Shown in pieces: positions 23,367-31,527 of a DNA stretch of 64,000 bases. Position numbers and translations under genes: made by a program. Position 1 is the first letter of the stretch; each line of letters begins with the position of its first letter. Source of the stretch: Candidatus Kaistella beijingensis. GTDB taxonomy: Bacteria; Bacteroidota; Bacteroidia; Flavobacteriales; Weeksellaceae. Below the pieces are notes generated by a model. That model made no database searches. It saw only the letters and a program-made list of their open reading frames with translations, and was not told where the DNA came from. The stretch is from the NCBI RefSeq assembly GCF_020084865.1, contig NZ_CP071953.1, positions 496,001-560,000 of the forward strand. Reading direction: 5' to 3'.

Positions 23367-23645
23367 ATGAATTACGATTTTATCAAAATAAATAATATAA
23401 CCGATTTAATTGGTAAATTTAATTTGTCTTGGTTCTCAACAATTACTTTAACTTTTGCCACACCTTTAATTGAACAATTTTTGCCTATTATTACTCAAAT
23501 AGTATTGTTTTTTAGTATTCAGTTAATTGCATTTTTTGTAGATTTCGCTCGTTTAAAGTGGCTTTCAGAAAAACGAAACTCAACAATAAAACAAGTTAAG
23601 GAAGAAATTCAAATTGAATCCGAAACGATGGAAGATGAACAATAA
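23367..23645 (+). CDS. Holin-like phage membrane protein (92 aa)
   Basis: Two adjacent hydrophobic stretches (about 20-58: STITLTFATPLIEQFLPIIT, then VLFFSIQLIAFFVDFARL) and a charged C-terminal tail (KQVKEEIQIESETMEDEQ). This is the shape of small class II-like holins that let a lysozyme reach the wall. It lies some 3 kb from the lysozyme gene, so the link is by inference. Its end overlaps the next ATG. Confidence 0.55.
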   Translation: MNYDFIKINNITDLIGKFNLSWFSTITLTFATPLIEQFLPIITQIVLFFSIQLIAFFVDFARLKWLSEKRNSTIKQVKEEIQIESETMEDEQ

Positions 23646-23850
23646 AAATTTAAAGTCTTGGCGTTTAACAATTTTTAATGCTAATAATAAGTATTTAGGA
23701 ATTATTTTGTATGGTTCAGAACAAAATACAGATTTTCCTAATACTAAAAATTGGCTTTCAAAATCTAATAAATTTGATTCTTGGCATTATTTTAACGTAT
23801 ATGACCGCAGAAATGACAATCAGTTTTTAAAGAGGGTTTATCGAAATTAA
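23635..23850 (+). CDS. Phage protein, unknown (71 aa)
   Basis: The ATG at 23635 overlaps the stop of the holin-like gene (11 bases). A further-upstream TTG start (23614) is possible but less likely. The protein is rich in Asn/Trp/Tyr with no membrane segment (KSWRLTIFNANNKYLGIILY). It is the last phage gene before the right end. No family recognised. Confidence 0.5.
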   Translation: MNNKNLKSWRLTIFNANNKYLGIILYGSEQNTDFPNTKNWLSKSNKFDSWHYFNVYDRRNDNQFLKRVYRN

Positions 23851-23908
23851 AATTAAAAATTCTTTACCGTTAATGTCTTTTTGATAATTCGCTTTGACTG
23901 ATTCTTTT

Positions 23909-23940
23909 TAAATTCCTATAATTTATTTTGTAGGAATTTA
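23909..23940. other. Hairpin containing a third XerC-arm-like sequence
   Basis: TAAATTCCTA (23909-23918) pairs with TAGGAATTTA (23931-23940). Its left side and loop contain ATTCCTATAATTTAT, identical over 15 bases to the attL XerC arm plus spacer. It may be a folded attachment site of the ssDNA form, or the terminator of the last phage operon, with T-rich sequence following. Confidence 0.45.
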
Positions 23941-24044
23941 ATTTTTATCTAATATTGCAGTATTAAACGATAAATTTAAACTTAATTATTAACTGATTTA
24001 CATATTTAAACACTACGATTTTAATAAGTTACGAAAGTCTGTAT

Positions 24045-24072
24045 TTGTCCTATAATTTATATTATGTTAAAT
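24045..24072 (+). other. attR: dif-like site with perfect XerD arm
   Basis: XerC-type arm TTGTCCTATAA (24045-24055), spacer TTTATA (24056-24061) and TTATGTTAAAT (24062-24072). The last arm is identical to the XerD-binding arm of the E. coli dif and the spacer differs at one base from TGTATA. The right half should be host DNA, so the host's chromosome-dimer resolution site was probably here. Confidence 0.75.
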
Positions 24073-24116
24073 TAAAACAGGTTTTGCCTGTTTGCTATTT
24101 AAAATTAATTAATGAA

Positions 24117-25922
24117 CTACTCTTTGATATACAGCTTTCTTTGTCTGCATTTTAAATCTCCTTCTTTAAACCAAGATTCAAACCACGATTTCGACTTATT
24201 GAATGAATCCAAATATAAATGTTCAGATTTTTCTATTTCCGTATTTCTCCAGTGAAAATGATCAACCAATCTTAAGGCTTCTATCGCAAAAGCCGTTACA
24301 ATGTCTTTATCGAATATTTCAAGAAGATTATCTCCATTTTTTTGCTCAGGACCAAAAGCAAGATTACTGCTTCCGCAGTAAACCACCGGATTTCTTCCTT
24401 TGAAATTAATTACGATAAACTTGTGGTGAATCGCGTATCCATCAATCCCCGGAACTGTTCCGAAAGGTTCAGGAAGATTGTTTTTTATTCCTCTTGCAGC
24501 CACTCTGATTCCTTTTTTTGAATTCGGTTTATAGAGATGAATTTCAAAATCTTCATCGTTTTTACCGATGGTATCCGTAATTCCGTAGCTGAAAACGTTT
24601 TCATTGTCAATCTGTTTCCGTATGGAGCTCAAAATGCTTCCTGCACTCCTATCGTTCATGATGGCAAAAAGTACGTCAGACGTGTCTTGATGTTCGATCT
24701 TTTCACTGATTCTTCTAAAAATTTTTTCTGCAGTTTCTTTTTTGTGGGGCGCAAAAGTAATCGTCATTTGAGGTGTTTTCGATGTTTTTGCAACTTGGTG
24801 GTCTTTTTCCGCAAATAAACTGGTCTTAAAACTTTTCATGTTTTCCTCTCCAAAAGAAGCGTCAAAAATATCTGAGTAAATTTTGGCCGTTTTCTTATCG
24901 TTGAAAATCAGGATATGATTGCTGTTAACATATATTCCATTGGTCGAAAAATTGGTGGAACCGGTAAGCACTTTTTGAGGGACTTTATTTTTTAATTGCA
25001 CCATCACCTTGCAATGTGCCAAAGCGCCATAACGACCTCTGAAGATTTGATTAAAAGCTGCAACTTTTAAAAATTCTTTTTCAAAGGCTGTTTCCCAAGA
25101 CTTCGGTTTCGTATGGCTTTCAGAATTATCCAGAATAATTTTGAGCCTTTTTTCTTTGGCGAGCTTTAGTAATTTTTTACATACTTCCGGCTCATTCAGA
25201 TCAAATGCTAAAACTTTGAGTTCCAAATTTTTGTCATTAATCGCTTCATCGATAAATTCTAAAATTCTTGCTCTTGCTTGCCAACCTAGCCATTCATGCT
25301 GTTCTTCAAACGTATATGGAACAACCTCAGATTTATTTAGGGTACTATTCCACCTTTTTGTGTGATCCGCAATTTGTTTGATATCAAAAATTAGCTGGTC
25401 ATCGACTTTAGGCCGAACTGAATTGTTTGTCCTACTGAATCTCTTTGCGTAGGCAACAGAGGAAACGAAACCACGAGTAAAACCAACTGCGCAATTTTTT
25501 TCGATATAAGGCTTTACAGGAATTTTAACTTCTACAGTTAAAGCTGCATCAAGGGGCAAAAGTTTACCATCTTCAATATATCTCGGTGTTACCGAATAAA
25601 TGTAATCTCCAAAATCCGCTTTTCGGGTACTCACATCCGTGTTGGGAACATGTACCCAGTTGAATTTTTGAATGGGTGAATAAAGCGTAGAATTTTTATC
25701 ACTAACCGGAATTTTATTCTGAAGCATAAAATCTTTATCGAAAGTCAGCCTGTTATAAATGTATTTCCGAATGAGGGTTCCATTCTGTTTGAAACCATAT
25801 TCAATGGTGAAACCTGCTAAATTTTTTGCACGTTTCTTATCCACATCAAATGCAAGTAATGAAATGGCATCACCTTGATAAACCCGTACTTTTGTACCGT
25901 TTTTTGAATTGAAATTTTCCAT
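24117..25922 (-). CDS. Phospholipase D-like protein with two degenerate HKD domains
   Basis: 601 residues without a signal peptide. Two PLD-type half sites are visible: AHCKVMVQLKNKVPQKVLTG followed by STNFS (about 300-325), and HHKFIVINFKGRNPVVYCGS followed by SNLA (about 500-525). Both keep HxK and the downstream G(S)xN, but the Asp of HxKxxxxD is missing (Leu/Asn). The N-terminal 150 residues are a beta-rich domain of unknown type. Members can be phosphodiesterases or nucleases. The gene begins the host DNA beyond attR. Confidence 0.75.
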   Translation of the reverse strand: MENFNSKNGTKVRVYQGDAISLLAFDVDKKRAKNLAGFTIEYGFKQNGTLIRKYIYNRLTFDKDFMLQNKIPVSDKNSTLYSPIQKFNWVHVPNTDVSTRKADFGDYIYSVTPRYIEDGKLLPLDAALTVEVKIPVKPYIEKNCAVGFTRGFVSSVAYAKRFSRTNNSVRPKVDDQLIFDIKQIADHTKRWNSTLNKSEVVPYTFEEQHEWLGWQARARILEFIDEAINDKNLELKVLAFDLNEPEVCKKLLKLAKEKRLKIILDNSESHTKPKSWETAFEKEFLKVAAFNQIFRGRYGALAHCKVMVQLKNKVPQKVLTGSTNFSTNGIYVNSNHILIFNDKKTAKIYSDIFDASFGEENMKSFKTSLFAEKDHQVAKTSKTPQMTITFAPHKKETAEKIFRRISEKIEHQDTSDVLFAIMNDRSAGSILSSIRKQIDNENVFSYGITDTIGKNDEDFEIHLYKPNSKKGIRVAARGIKNNLPEPFGTVPGIDGYAIHHKFIVINFKGRNPVVYCGSSNLAFGPEQKNGDNLLEIFDKDIVTAFAIEALRLVDHFHWRNTEIEKSEHLYLDSFNKSKSWFESWFKEGDLKCRQRKLYIKE

Positions 25923-26081
25923 GGCAAAGTTTTAATTTAGTTTTCAGGTTAAAGTTACAAATTAATTCCGCTAAAAAATTCTTTGTCGTCGTAACTTAAG
26001 ATCAAACTTTGTGCTCTACATGCAGCATGTTTTTGCCGACAATTAGTCTTCTAAAGATTTCCTATAGCAGTTATTTTTAAT

Positions 26082-26109
26082 AAAAAAAGTCTCCCCATCG
26101 GAAGACTTT
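26082..26109 (-). terminator. Intrinsic terminator of the S9 peptidase gene
   Basis: On minus, AAGTCTTCC and GGGAGACTT pair around a short loop, followed by a run of seven T. Confidence 0.75.
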
Positions 26110-26113
26110 CAAG

Positions 26114-28516
26114 TTATTTCTTTAAACATTTCTCCAAGAACTGATCCTGTTCCCATAGAGTGTGCAAAATACTTTCTTTTGCTGCGTAACCGTGTGATTC
26201 TTTTGGTAAAAGCACCATTCTTACAGGTGCGCCCAAGTTTTTCAATGCCTGAAAATATCTTTCGGTTTGCAAGGTAAAAGTTCCCGGATTATTGTCAGCT
26301 TCTCCATGAATGAGCAATAACGGCGTTTTCATTTTATCTGCATTCATAAATGGTGACATGGTGTTGTAGATATTCGGAACATCCCAATAATTTCTCTGTT
26401 CACTCTGAAATCCGAATGGCGTCAAAGTGCGGTTATAAGCGCCACTTCTCGCAATTCCACATGCATAATCTTTGGAATGGGTCAACAAATTTGCCGTCAT
26501 AAAAGCTCCATAAGAATGTCCACCAACTGCAACTTTATTTCTGTCGATATATCCTAATTTGTCAACGGCGTCGATTGCCGCTTTTCCGTTGGCAACCAAT
26601 TGCGGGATAAAAGTATCATTCGGTTCCGTTTTTCCTTCGCCAATTATTGGAAAAGCCGCGTCATCCAAAACCGCGTAACCTTTGGTCACCCAATAAATAA
26701 AAGAACCGTAACTCGGGAAAGTAAAGTCATTTGGACTCTGCGTGTTTTGTCCCGCCGTGTTTTTGTCTTTGTATTCTGTTGGATACGCCCAAATGAGCAA
26801 CGGCAATTTTTCTTTATGATTTTTTCGGTCATAATTTGCAGGTAAATAAAGCGTTCCGGTGAGCTCTACTCCATCGTTTCTTTTGTATTTAATGACTTCC
26901 TTATACACATTTTTAAGGCTTTCAAAAGGATTTGGGAAATTGGTTACCGCAGCAACTTTATTGTTCTTGATATTCCTCAAAAAGTAATTGGGATACTGAT
27001 TTGCAGATTGTTGCACCGTTAAAATTTCTCCTTTTTTGATGTCGATGATATCGTATAAATCTTCCTTGGAATTTTTTAGATTTGAGGTATAAAGTCGCTT
27101 TTTCTGCTGCGTTATCAAATCAATTTCATCAATGAAAGGTTTCTGACCGTCTTTGGTAAAACCGTCTCCAACTAAATAGGCTTTATTATTTTCAACATCA
27201 ATCACATTTCTTCCATATTGATTTCTGGTATTGTTGAATCTTCCCGGATCACTGTAAACATCTTGGAAATTACGGTCTTCAATAATTTTTGACGAATTGT
27301 CTTTAAGATTGATTAAATAGGATTTTGTGTTTCTAGTGTCGTACCAACTTTCAAAAACGACTGCATAATCTGAATTTGACCAATCTGTTCCGGAATATCT
27401 TTGTTTGGTTTTAAAGAAAGATTTTGGATTAGCAGAAAACGGAGCTTCCCAAAGGAAAATCTCATCTCTAAAATCTGCTGATTTTGCTTGGTCACCACCA
27501 TCCAAAGCTTCTGCATAAACCAACGTTGAAGGTGCATCATCACGCCAAGTCATCGCTCTTTTTCCTGTTCGTACCGATGAAAAACCTTTTGGCATTATTT
27601 CATTTAGAGGAATTTCATTAACAACTTTTACAGCGTTTCCATTTTGATCAAAAACCGTTGTAGTCATCGGAAACCTATTCAAAGGAACGATGTACGAGAA
27701 CGGTTTTTGAATCGTGGTGAGCATCAAATAATTTCCATCCGGTGAAAAACTCATTGCCGTATAAATTTCGGTTGGTTTGAAACTTTCCTGCGTTCCATTC
27801 AAGGAAATTTTTACCAATTCAGATTTCGCCAAAGTCTCAAAATTGGCTTCGTCCTGTGGATTTTTCAACAAATCTTGATAGGTCCTGTTCTGTGAAACTT
27901 TCCCGTCCGAAGTGGAAACGGTTGGTCCGTCCGGAAGCGATTTTTTATCATCAATCAAAGCGGCTCTGTTTGCGGGAATCTGCTTTACCAGAAGCGTTTG
28001 CGAATCTTTCATCCAAACATAAGGAGTTCCCAAATTCGCATTCAGATTATCGTTTGTCATTTTTTTTGCGGAATTGGTGGCTAAATCTAAAACCCAAAGT
28101 TCAACGCCTTTTGAAGTGGTGTTCGTAAAAGCCAACTTCTTTTCATCCGGTGCAAATGAAGTGTACGCAATTTTAGGATTTGCAGGAAGACCTTGAACCT
28201 GAACTTCCATTTTATCTTTTAACTTTCTAATTTTCAAATTATTAGAAAAAGTCATCGTGCTCGAAATATTGGTTACGGGATTTACCCTTAAACCAGCCAA
28301 TTTCATTTCATCCTGATTCAAATCGTCGAGAGATTTGTAAGTTGGTCGGTAAGAAAAGATCATCCACTCTTTTTTGCTGTCCATCAAAACAGATGGAGCT
28401 CTTTCAAATTCAGCCAACTGTAAAATTTCAGCTGATGGTTTTTGGTATTTGATGTTTTCCTGTGCATTGGCAAAACCGAGAAAAAATAAGGCGATTGCCG
28501 CAATTGTTATCCTCAT
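26114..28516 (-). CDS. S9 family serine peptidase (prolyl oligopeptidase fold), secreted
   Basis: 800 residues from the ATG at 28516. A TTG 18 bases upstream overlaps the -7 box and is rejected. A signal peptide (MRITIAAIALFFLGFANA) leads to a beta-propeller-like region and a C-terminal alpha/beta hydrolase. The triad is visible as Ser in GGHSYGAFMTANLL, Asp in HGEADNNPGT and His in ESHGYAAKES. It resembles the S9D/glutamyl-peptidase-like group of Bacteroidota and should cut peptides in the periplasm. Substrate specificity cannot be told. Confidence 0.88.
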   Translation of the reverse strand: MRITIAAIALFFLGFANAQENIKYQKPSAEILQLAEFERAPSVLMDSKKEWMIFSYRPTYKSLDDLNQDEMKLAGLRVNPVTNISSTMTFSNNLKIRKLKDKMEVQVQGLPANPKIAYTSFAPDEKKLAFTNTTSKGVELWVLDLATNSAKKMTNDNLNANLGTPYVWMKDSQTLLVKQIPANRAALIDDKKSLPDGPTVSTSDGKVSQNRTYQDLLKNPQDEANFETLAKSELVKISLNGTQESFKPTEIYTAMSFSPDGNYLMLTTIQKPFSYIVPLNRFPMTTTVFDQNGNAVKVVNEIPLNEIMPKGFSSVRTGKRAMTWRDDAPSTLVYAEALDGGDQAKSADFRDEIFLWEAPFSANPKSFFKTKQRYSGTDWSNSDYAVVFESWYDTRNTKSYLINLKDNSSKIIEDRNFQDVYSDPGRFNNTRNQYGRNVIDVENNKAYLVGDGFTKDGQKPFIDEIDLITQQKKRLYTSNLKNSKEDLYDIIDIKKGEILTVQQSANQYPNYFLRNIKNNKVAAVTNFPNPFESLKNVYKEVIKYKRNDGVELTGTLYLPANYDRKNHKEKLPLLIWAYPTEYKDKNTAGQNTQSPNDFTFPSYGSFIYWVTKGYAVLDDAAFPIIGEGKTEPNDTFIPQLVANGKAAIDAVDKLGYIDRNKVAVGGHSYGAFMTANLLTHSKDYACGIARSGAYNRTLTPFGFQSEQRNYWDVPNIYNTMSPFMNADKMKTPLLLIHGEADNNPGTFTLQTERYFQALKNLGAPVRMVLLPKESHGYAAKESILHTLWEQDQFLEKCLKK

Positions 28517-28531
28517 AAACTTTAATTTTCT

Positions 28532-28573
28532 CAAAGATATTCAAAAAAAATGCTTTCCCAAAAGAGAAAGCAT
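28532..28573 (-). promoter_or_regulatory. Consensus Bacteroidota promoter overlapping the upstream terminator
   Basis: On minus, TTTG (28559-28562), a 19-bp gap and TATCTTTG (28532-28539) match the TTTG-N19-TAnnTTTG consensus, with the ATG 16 bases after the -7 box. The same DNA forms the DoxX terminator: AATGCTTTC and GAAAGCATT plus an eight-T run, which is part of the promoter spacer. Confidence 0.75.
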
Positions 28574-28596
28574 TGTGTTTTTTGTTGATGGCATTG

Positions 28597-29025
28597 TTAC
28601 CATTTCGATTCCTTTCGTTTGCTGATCATTCCATCAACAGAATATTTTCCTGGACCAAATGTGAATAGGAGCAAGAAAACCGATAAGTAAAGTAAGCTCA
28701 ACTCTCTTTTTGCGAACTCATCGGAACCATGTACAACCAATCCTGCAACTGCCATTGTTATTAGCAAAAAGAAAATTGCCGGTCTGGTAAAAAGCCCTAA
28801 AATTAGAAAGATGGAGCATACAAATTCTGCAAAAACAGCGAGAATCAATGAAAACTTTTGTCCTAATCCCAAGAAATCAAAAAACTGAATTTCCTGTCCC
28901 GACAAAAGCTGCTGAAGTTTTGGAAAACCGTGAGAAAGCATTGCAAATCCTACGAAAACCCGTACCAATAACAAACCTATATTCACAAGATGCGGATTAG
29001 TTTTGGTAGAAGTAAAATAATTCAT
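28597..29025 (-). CDS. DoxX family membrane protein
   Basis: 142 residues with four hydrophobic segments and the family pattern LLVRVFVGFAMLSHGFPKL near the N-terminus, then VFAEFVCSIFLILGLFTRPA. DoxX-type proteins are small inner-membrane proteins linked in other bacteria to respiratory or oxidative-stress complexes. The role here is unknown. It ends just before the overlapping terminator/promoter. Confidence 0.85.
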   Translation of the reverse strand: MNYFTSTKTNPHLVNIGLLLVRVFVGFAMLSHGFPKLQQLLSGQEIQFFDFLGLGQKFSLILAVFAEFVCSIFLILGLFTRPAIFFLLITMAVAGLVVHGSDEFAKRELSLLYLSVFLLLFTFGPGKYSVDGMISKRKESKW

Positions 29026-29091
29026 CCCCTTAAAATTTCTGTCAAAAATAGTAAAATTCCTTTAATAACCTCAATTCACACAAATGTTAGG

Positions 29092-29973
29092 TTATCTGTA
29101 GCCGAAGTTTTTTAAATCTCTTTCGTTTTTTCGCCAATCTTTTTTCACTTTTACGAAGAGATTTAAGTGAATTTTTTTGTTAAAAAATTTCTCCAAGTCA
29201 ATTCTGGCTTCTGTTCCCACTTTTTTGATGGCTTCACCTTTATGACCGATAATAATACCTTTTTGCGTATCTCTTTCGACGTAGATAATGGAATCGATGA
29301 AGATGATTCCTTCTTTCTCCTTGAACATTTCCGTCACGACTTCCACAGAATATGGAATTTCTTTTTCGTAGTTCAAAAGAATTTTCTCGCGAATGGTTTC
29401 GTTCACAAAAAACCTTTCTGATTTGTCTGTAAACTGGTCTTTATCGTAATACGGCGGATTTTCTGGAAGTAAAGATTTCAACTTTGGAAGAATGACATCG
29501 GTGTTGAAACCTTTCAGTGCAGAAATTGGGAGAATCTCGGCTTTGGGAATTCTTTCGTGCCACAACTCCATCATTTTTTCCAAGTCTTGCTGATTTGATG
29601 CATCGATTTTATTCACTAAAATCAATACCGGAACAGGAATTTTATTGAGCTTATCAACCAAAAATTCATTCGGTTCTGATTTGTCGGTAATGTCCACAAT
29701 GAAAAGAAAAACATCGGCATCTTGCAAAGAATCTTTCACGAAATCCATCATTTTTTCCTGCAATCCGTATTTCGGGTCCAAAACTCCGGGTGTGTCGCTG
29801 AAAACGATCTGTAAATCGTCCTCATTATAAATTCCGAAAATTCGGTGTCGTGTGGTTTGTGCTTTTTGAGTAACAATCGCCAACTTCTCTCCCATTAATT
29901 GATTGAGTAGTGTAGATTTCCCCGCATTGGGTTTTCCGACGATGTTTACGAAACCTGATTTATGATTATTCAA
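29092..29973 (-). CDS. era: GTPase Era
   Basis: 293 residues. G1 GKPNAGKSTLLNQL, G3 DTPG and G4 NKID are in place. The C-terminal KH domain carries IIGHKGEAIKKVGTEAR. It is an essential GTPase that binds the 3' end of 16S rRNA in 30S maturation and associates with the membrane. Normal length; start at 29973 is supported by MNNHKSGFVNIVGKPNAGK. Confidence 0.96.
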   Translation of the reverse strand: MNNHKSGFVNIVGKPNAGKSTLLNQLMGEKLAIVTQKAQTTRHRIFGIYNEDDLQIVFSDTPGVLDPKYGLQEKMMDFVKDSLQDADVFLFIVDITDKSEPNEFLVDKLNKIPVPVLILVNKIDASNQQDLEKMMELWHERIPKAEILPISALKGFNTDVILPKLKSLLPENPPYYDKDQFTDKSERFFVNETIREKILLNYEKEIPYSVEVVTEMFKEKEGIIFIDSIIYVERDTQKGIIIGHKGEAIKKVGTEARIDLEKFFNKKIHLNLFVKVKKDWRKNERDLKNFGYR

Positions 29974-30078
29974 AGTTTAATTTTTAAAAATTAGCGTTTT
30001 GCAAAGGTAAGGAATTTTAAAAGTATTCAATTGTGGAAACGAATTGAATCAAATAAAATGGCGGATAATATTAGAAAA

Positions 30079-30846
30079 CTATTTTTTGAAAACGAGAGGC
30101 AAAATTTCATTCTCCATCAAACCAAATTTCTTGATTTCTTCACTTGAATATTTTCTTGAATAAAAGTTAGCATCTACTTCAAAACCAACACTTTTTAATC
30201 TTTCAAAATAATCCATTCCATACCAACGAACGTGGTCGTATTGCCCGAAATGTTTTTGTCGTTCTTTGGGATCTTTGATGGAAAAATCTTCATAAGTTTT
30301 TTCCAAAGCATTCTTCATGGGAACTTGGAAAATTCCCCACCCTCCTTCTTTCATTACCCGAAAAAGTTCGCTCATCGCTTTTCGGTCGTCTTCGATATGT
30401 TCTAAAACATGGTTGCAGAAAATCACATCGAAAGATCCGTTTTCAAAAGGCAAATCTAAAATATCCGCTTTTACATCAACAATCGGTGAAAATAAATCGG
30501 CTGAAGTATAATCCAAATTCTTCATTTTCTTGAACTTTCGGAGAAATTCCTGTTCCGGCGCGATGTGCAGAACTTTATAATTTTTGGTAAAAAAATCGGT
30601 TTCATTTTGAAGATAAAGCCACATTTGTCGGTGTCTTTCCAAACTTAAAGTTCCGGGTGAAAGCGCATTTTCTCTCTGTTTTCCGTAACCATAAGGTAGA
30701 AATTTTCGATAAGATTTTCCGTCGATGGGATCGTAGAATTTATCCCCTTTAAAAAACTGGTAAATCAAAGGACGAAGAAAAATGCTTAAGTTAATAAGCA
30801 TCGGTCGCGGAATTTTGTTTAAAAGGAACTTGGCTAGTTTTTTCAA
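30079..30846 (-). CDS. Class I SAM-dependent methyltransferase
   Basis: 255 residues. After a basic, hydrophobic N-terminal stretch (about 1-30, KFLLNKIPRPMLINLSIFL) comes a methyltransferase_11-like core: VLHIAPEQEFL, then VKADILDLPFENGSFDVIFC followed by NHVLEHIEDDRKAMSELFRV. The hydrophobic start may let it sit on the membrane. The substrate is unknown; lipid or glycan is possible. It precedes the REP transposase region. Confidence 0.82.
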   Translation of the reverse strand: MKKLAKFLLNKIPRPMLINLSIFLRPLIYQFFKGDKFYDPIDGKSYRKFLPYGYGKQRENALSPGTLSLERHRQMWLYLQNETDFFTKNYKVLHIAPEQEFLRKFKKMKNLDYTSADLFSPIVDVKADILDLPFENGSFDVIFCNHVLEHIEDDRKAMSELFRVMKEGGWGIFQVPMKNALEKTYEDFSIKDPKERQKHFGQYDHVRWYGMDYFERLKSVGFEVDANFYSRKYSSEEIKKFGLMENEILPLVFKK

Positions 30847-30866
30847 TTAATCTGAGTTTGTGGGAA

Positions 30867-30940
30867 GCGGCGAAGCCGCGAAATGTTGGTAGAAGATTTG
30901 CAGGGAAGGTTATTGAGGTGCGAAGCACCGACATGTTGGT
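30867..30940. repeat. Left REP pair of the RAYT unit
   Basis: Two GAA-loop hairpins, GCGGCGAAGCCGC (30867-30879) and GGTGCGAAGCACC (30917-30929), are each followed by GA(A/C)ATG and TTGGT. The whole block is repeated in inverse orientation at 31424-31495. Confidence 0.85.
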
Positions 30941-31410
30941 TATATTAAATCATTAAAAATATACTCTTGATTAAAATCAATATCAAATTTTGTCAAAAAT
31001 TCAATATATTCCTCTTTGAAAGACTTTTTGTGATGATGCTTTTCCTGATTATTAATATAGTTGATTACATCATTAACTTGCGATTTACCGTAAGAAAAAG
31101 CTCCATATCCTTTTTGCCATTCAAATCTTGTTGGCAAGAATTTTTTTTCATTAATGAATCTAGAAGAATTGGTCTTAATATCCATTACCAAATCGGATAC
31201 AGATTGTTTTGGTCTCATTCCAACCAAGATATGAACATGATCCGGCATTGAATTTATTACCAATAATTTGTGATTGTTATTTTGTACTATTCCTGTAATA
31301 TATTTATGAAGTTCTTCTTTCCAATCTTCCTTGATTAATGAATCACGAAATTTCACAGCGAAAACAAATTGGATGTGTATTTGTGTGTATGTAGCGTTTG
31401 AATCAGCCAT
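30940..31410 (-). CDS. REP-associated tyrosine transposase (IS200/IS605 TnpA-like)
   Basis: 156 residues of the Y1 HUH family. The metal-binding pair is DHVHIL (His58, His60) and the catalytic Tyr is probably Tyr118 in NDVINYINNQEKHH. The gene is bracketed by inverted copies of two small hairpins (REP sequences), the layout of RAYT/REPtron units, in which the protein moves or spreads REP hairpins. It appears intact. It stands between the methyltransferase and map genes. Confidence 0.9.
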   Translation of the reverse strand: MADSNATYTQIHIQFVFAVKFRDSLIKEDWKEELHKYITGIVQNNNHKLLVINSMPDHVHILVGMRPKQSVSDLVMDIKTNSSRFINEKKFLPTRFEWQKGYGAFSYGKSQVNDVINYINNQEKHHHKKSFKEEYIEFLTKFDIDFNQEYIFNDLI

Positions 31411-31423
31411 AATTTATCATATT

Positions 31424-31495
31424 ACCAACATGTCGGTGCTTCGCACCTCCTTTTAACACCATATCAATACTACCAACATTTTGCGGCTTCGCCGC
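31424..31495. repeat. Right REP pair of the RAYT unit (inverted)
   Basis: GGTGCTTCGCACC (31435-31447) and GCGGCTTCGCCGC (31483-31495) are reverse complements of the left hairpins, with the AACAT-type tails conserved (ACCAACATGTC, CTACCAACAT). Confidence 0.85.
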
Positions 31496-31527
31496 TCCTT
31501 CCTTTCAATTTCATTTATAGAAACAAA

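Larger units (their letters stand above)
14457..24055 (+). mobile_element. Integrated rolling-circle (probably ssDNA) phage, dif-inserted, about 9.6 kb
   Basis: The segment between two dif-like sites (14446-14473 and 24045-24072) is clearly more AT-rich than its flanks. It holds only small phage-like genes: three unknown ORFs, an HUH Rep, a small HTH-like protein, candidate virion proteins, five tiny membrane proteins, a GH24 lysozyme, a secreted-protein gene on the opposite strand, a beta-helix spike and a holin-like protein. There is no integrase gene, as expected for elements that borrow host XerC/XerD. No Zot/pI-like ATPase, terminase or tail genes are seen. Size and content resemble the Flavobacterium phage FLiP (about 9.2 kb circular ssDNA), but homology cannot be shown by eye. 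Alternatives are an obscurivirus-like or a new family. Boundaries are placed at the XerC cleavage points. Confidence 0.82.

Noticed and set aside
14457..24055. Inovirus (filamentous prophage) identity
   Set aside because: Tiny membrane proteins and Rep would fit, but no Zot/pI Walker A ATPase is present, and a lysozyme plus holin-like gene suggest lysis rather than extrusion.
14457..24055. Microvirus (gokushovirus-type) prophage
   Set aside because: The Rep has the YxxxY motif but no large (about 500-residue) F/VP1 capsid gene exists, and the element is roughly twice the usual size.
31411..31527. Intact IS200 element ends (LE/RE with TnpB)
   Set aside because: Symmetric inverted REP pairs and absence of tnpB fit a RAYT unit rather than a mobile IS200/IS605 copy.
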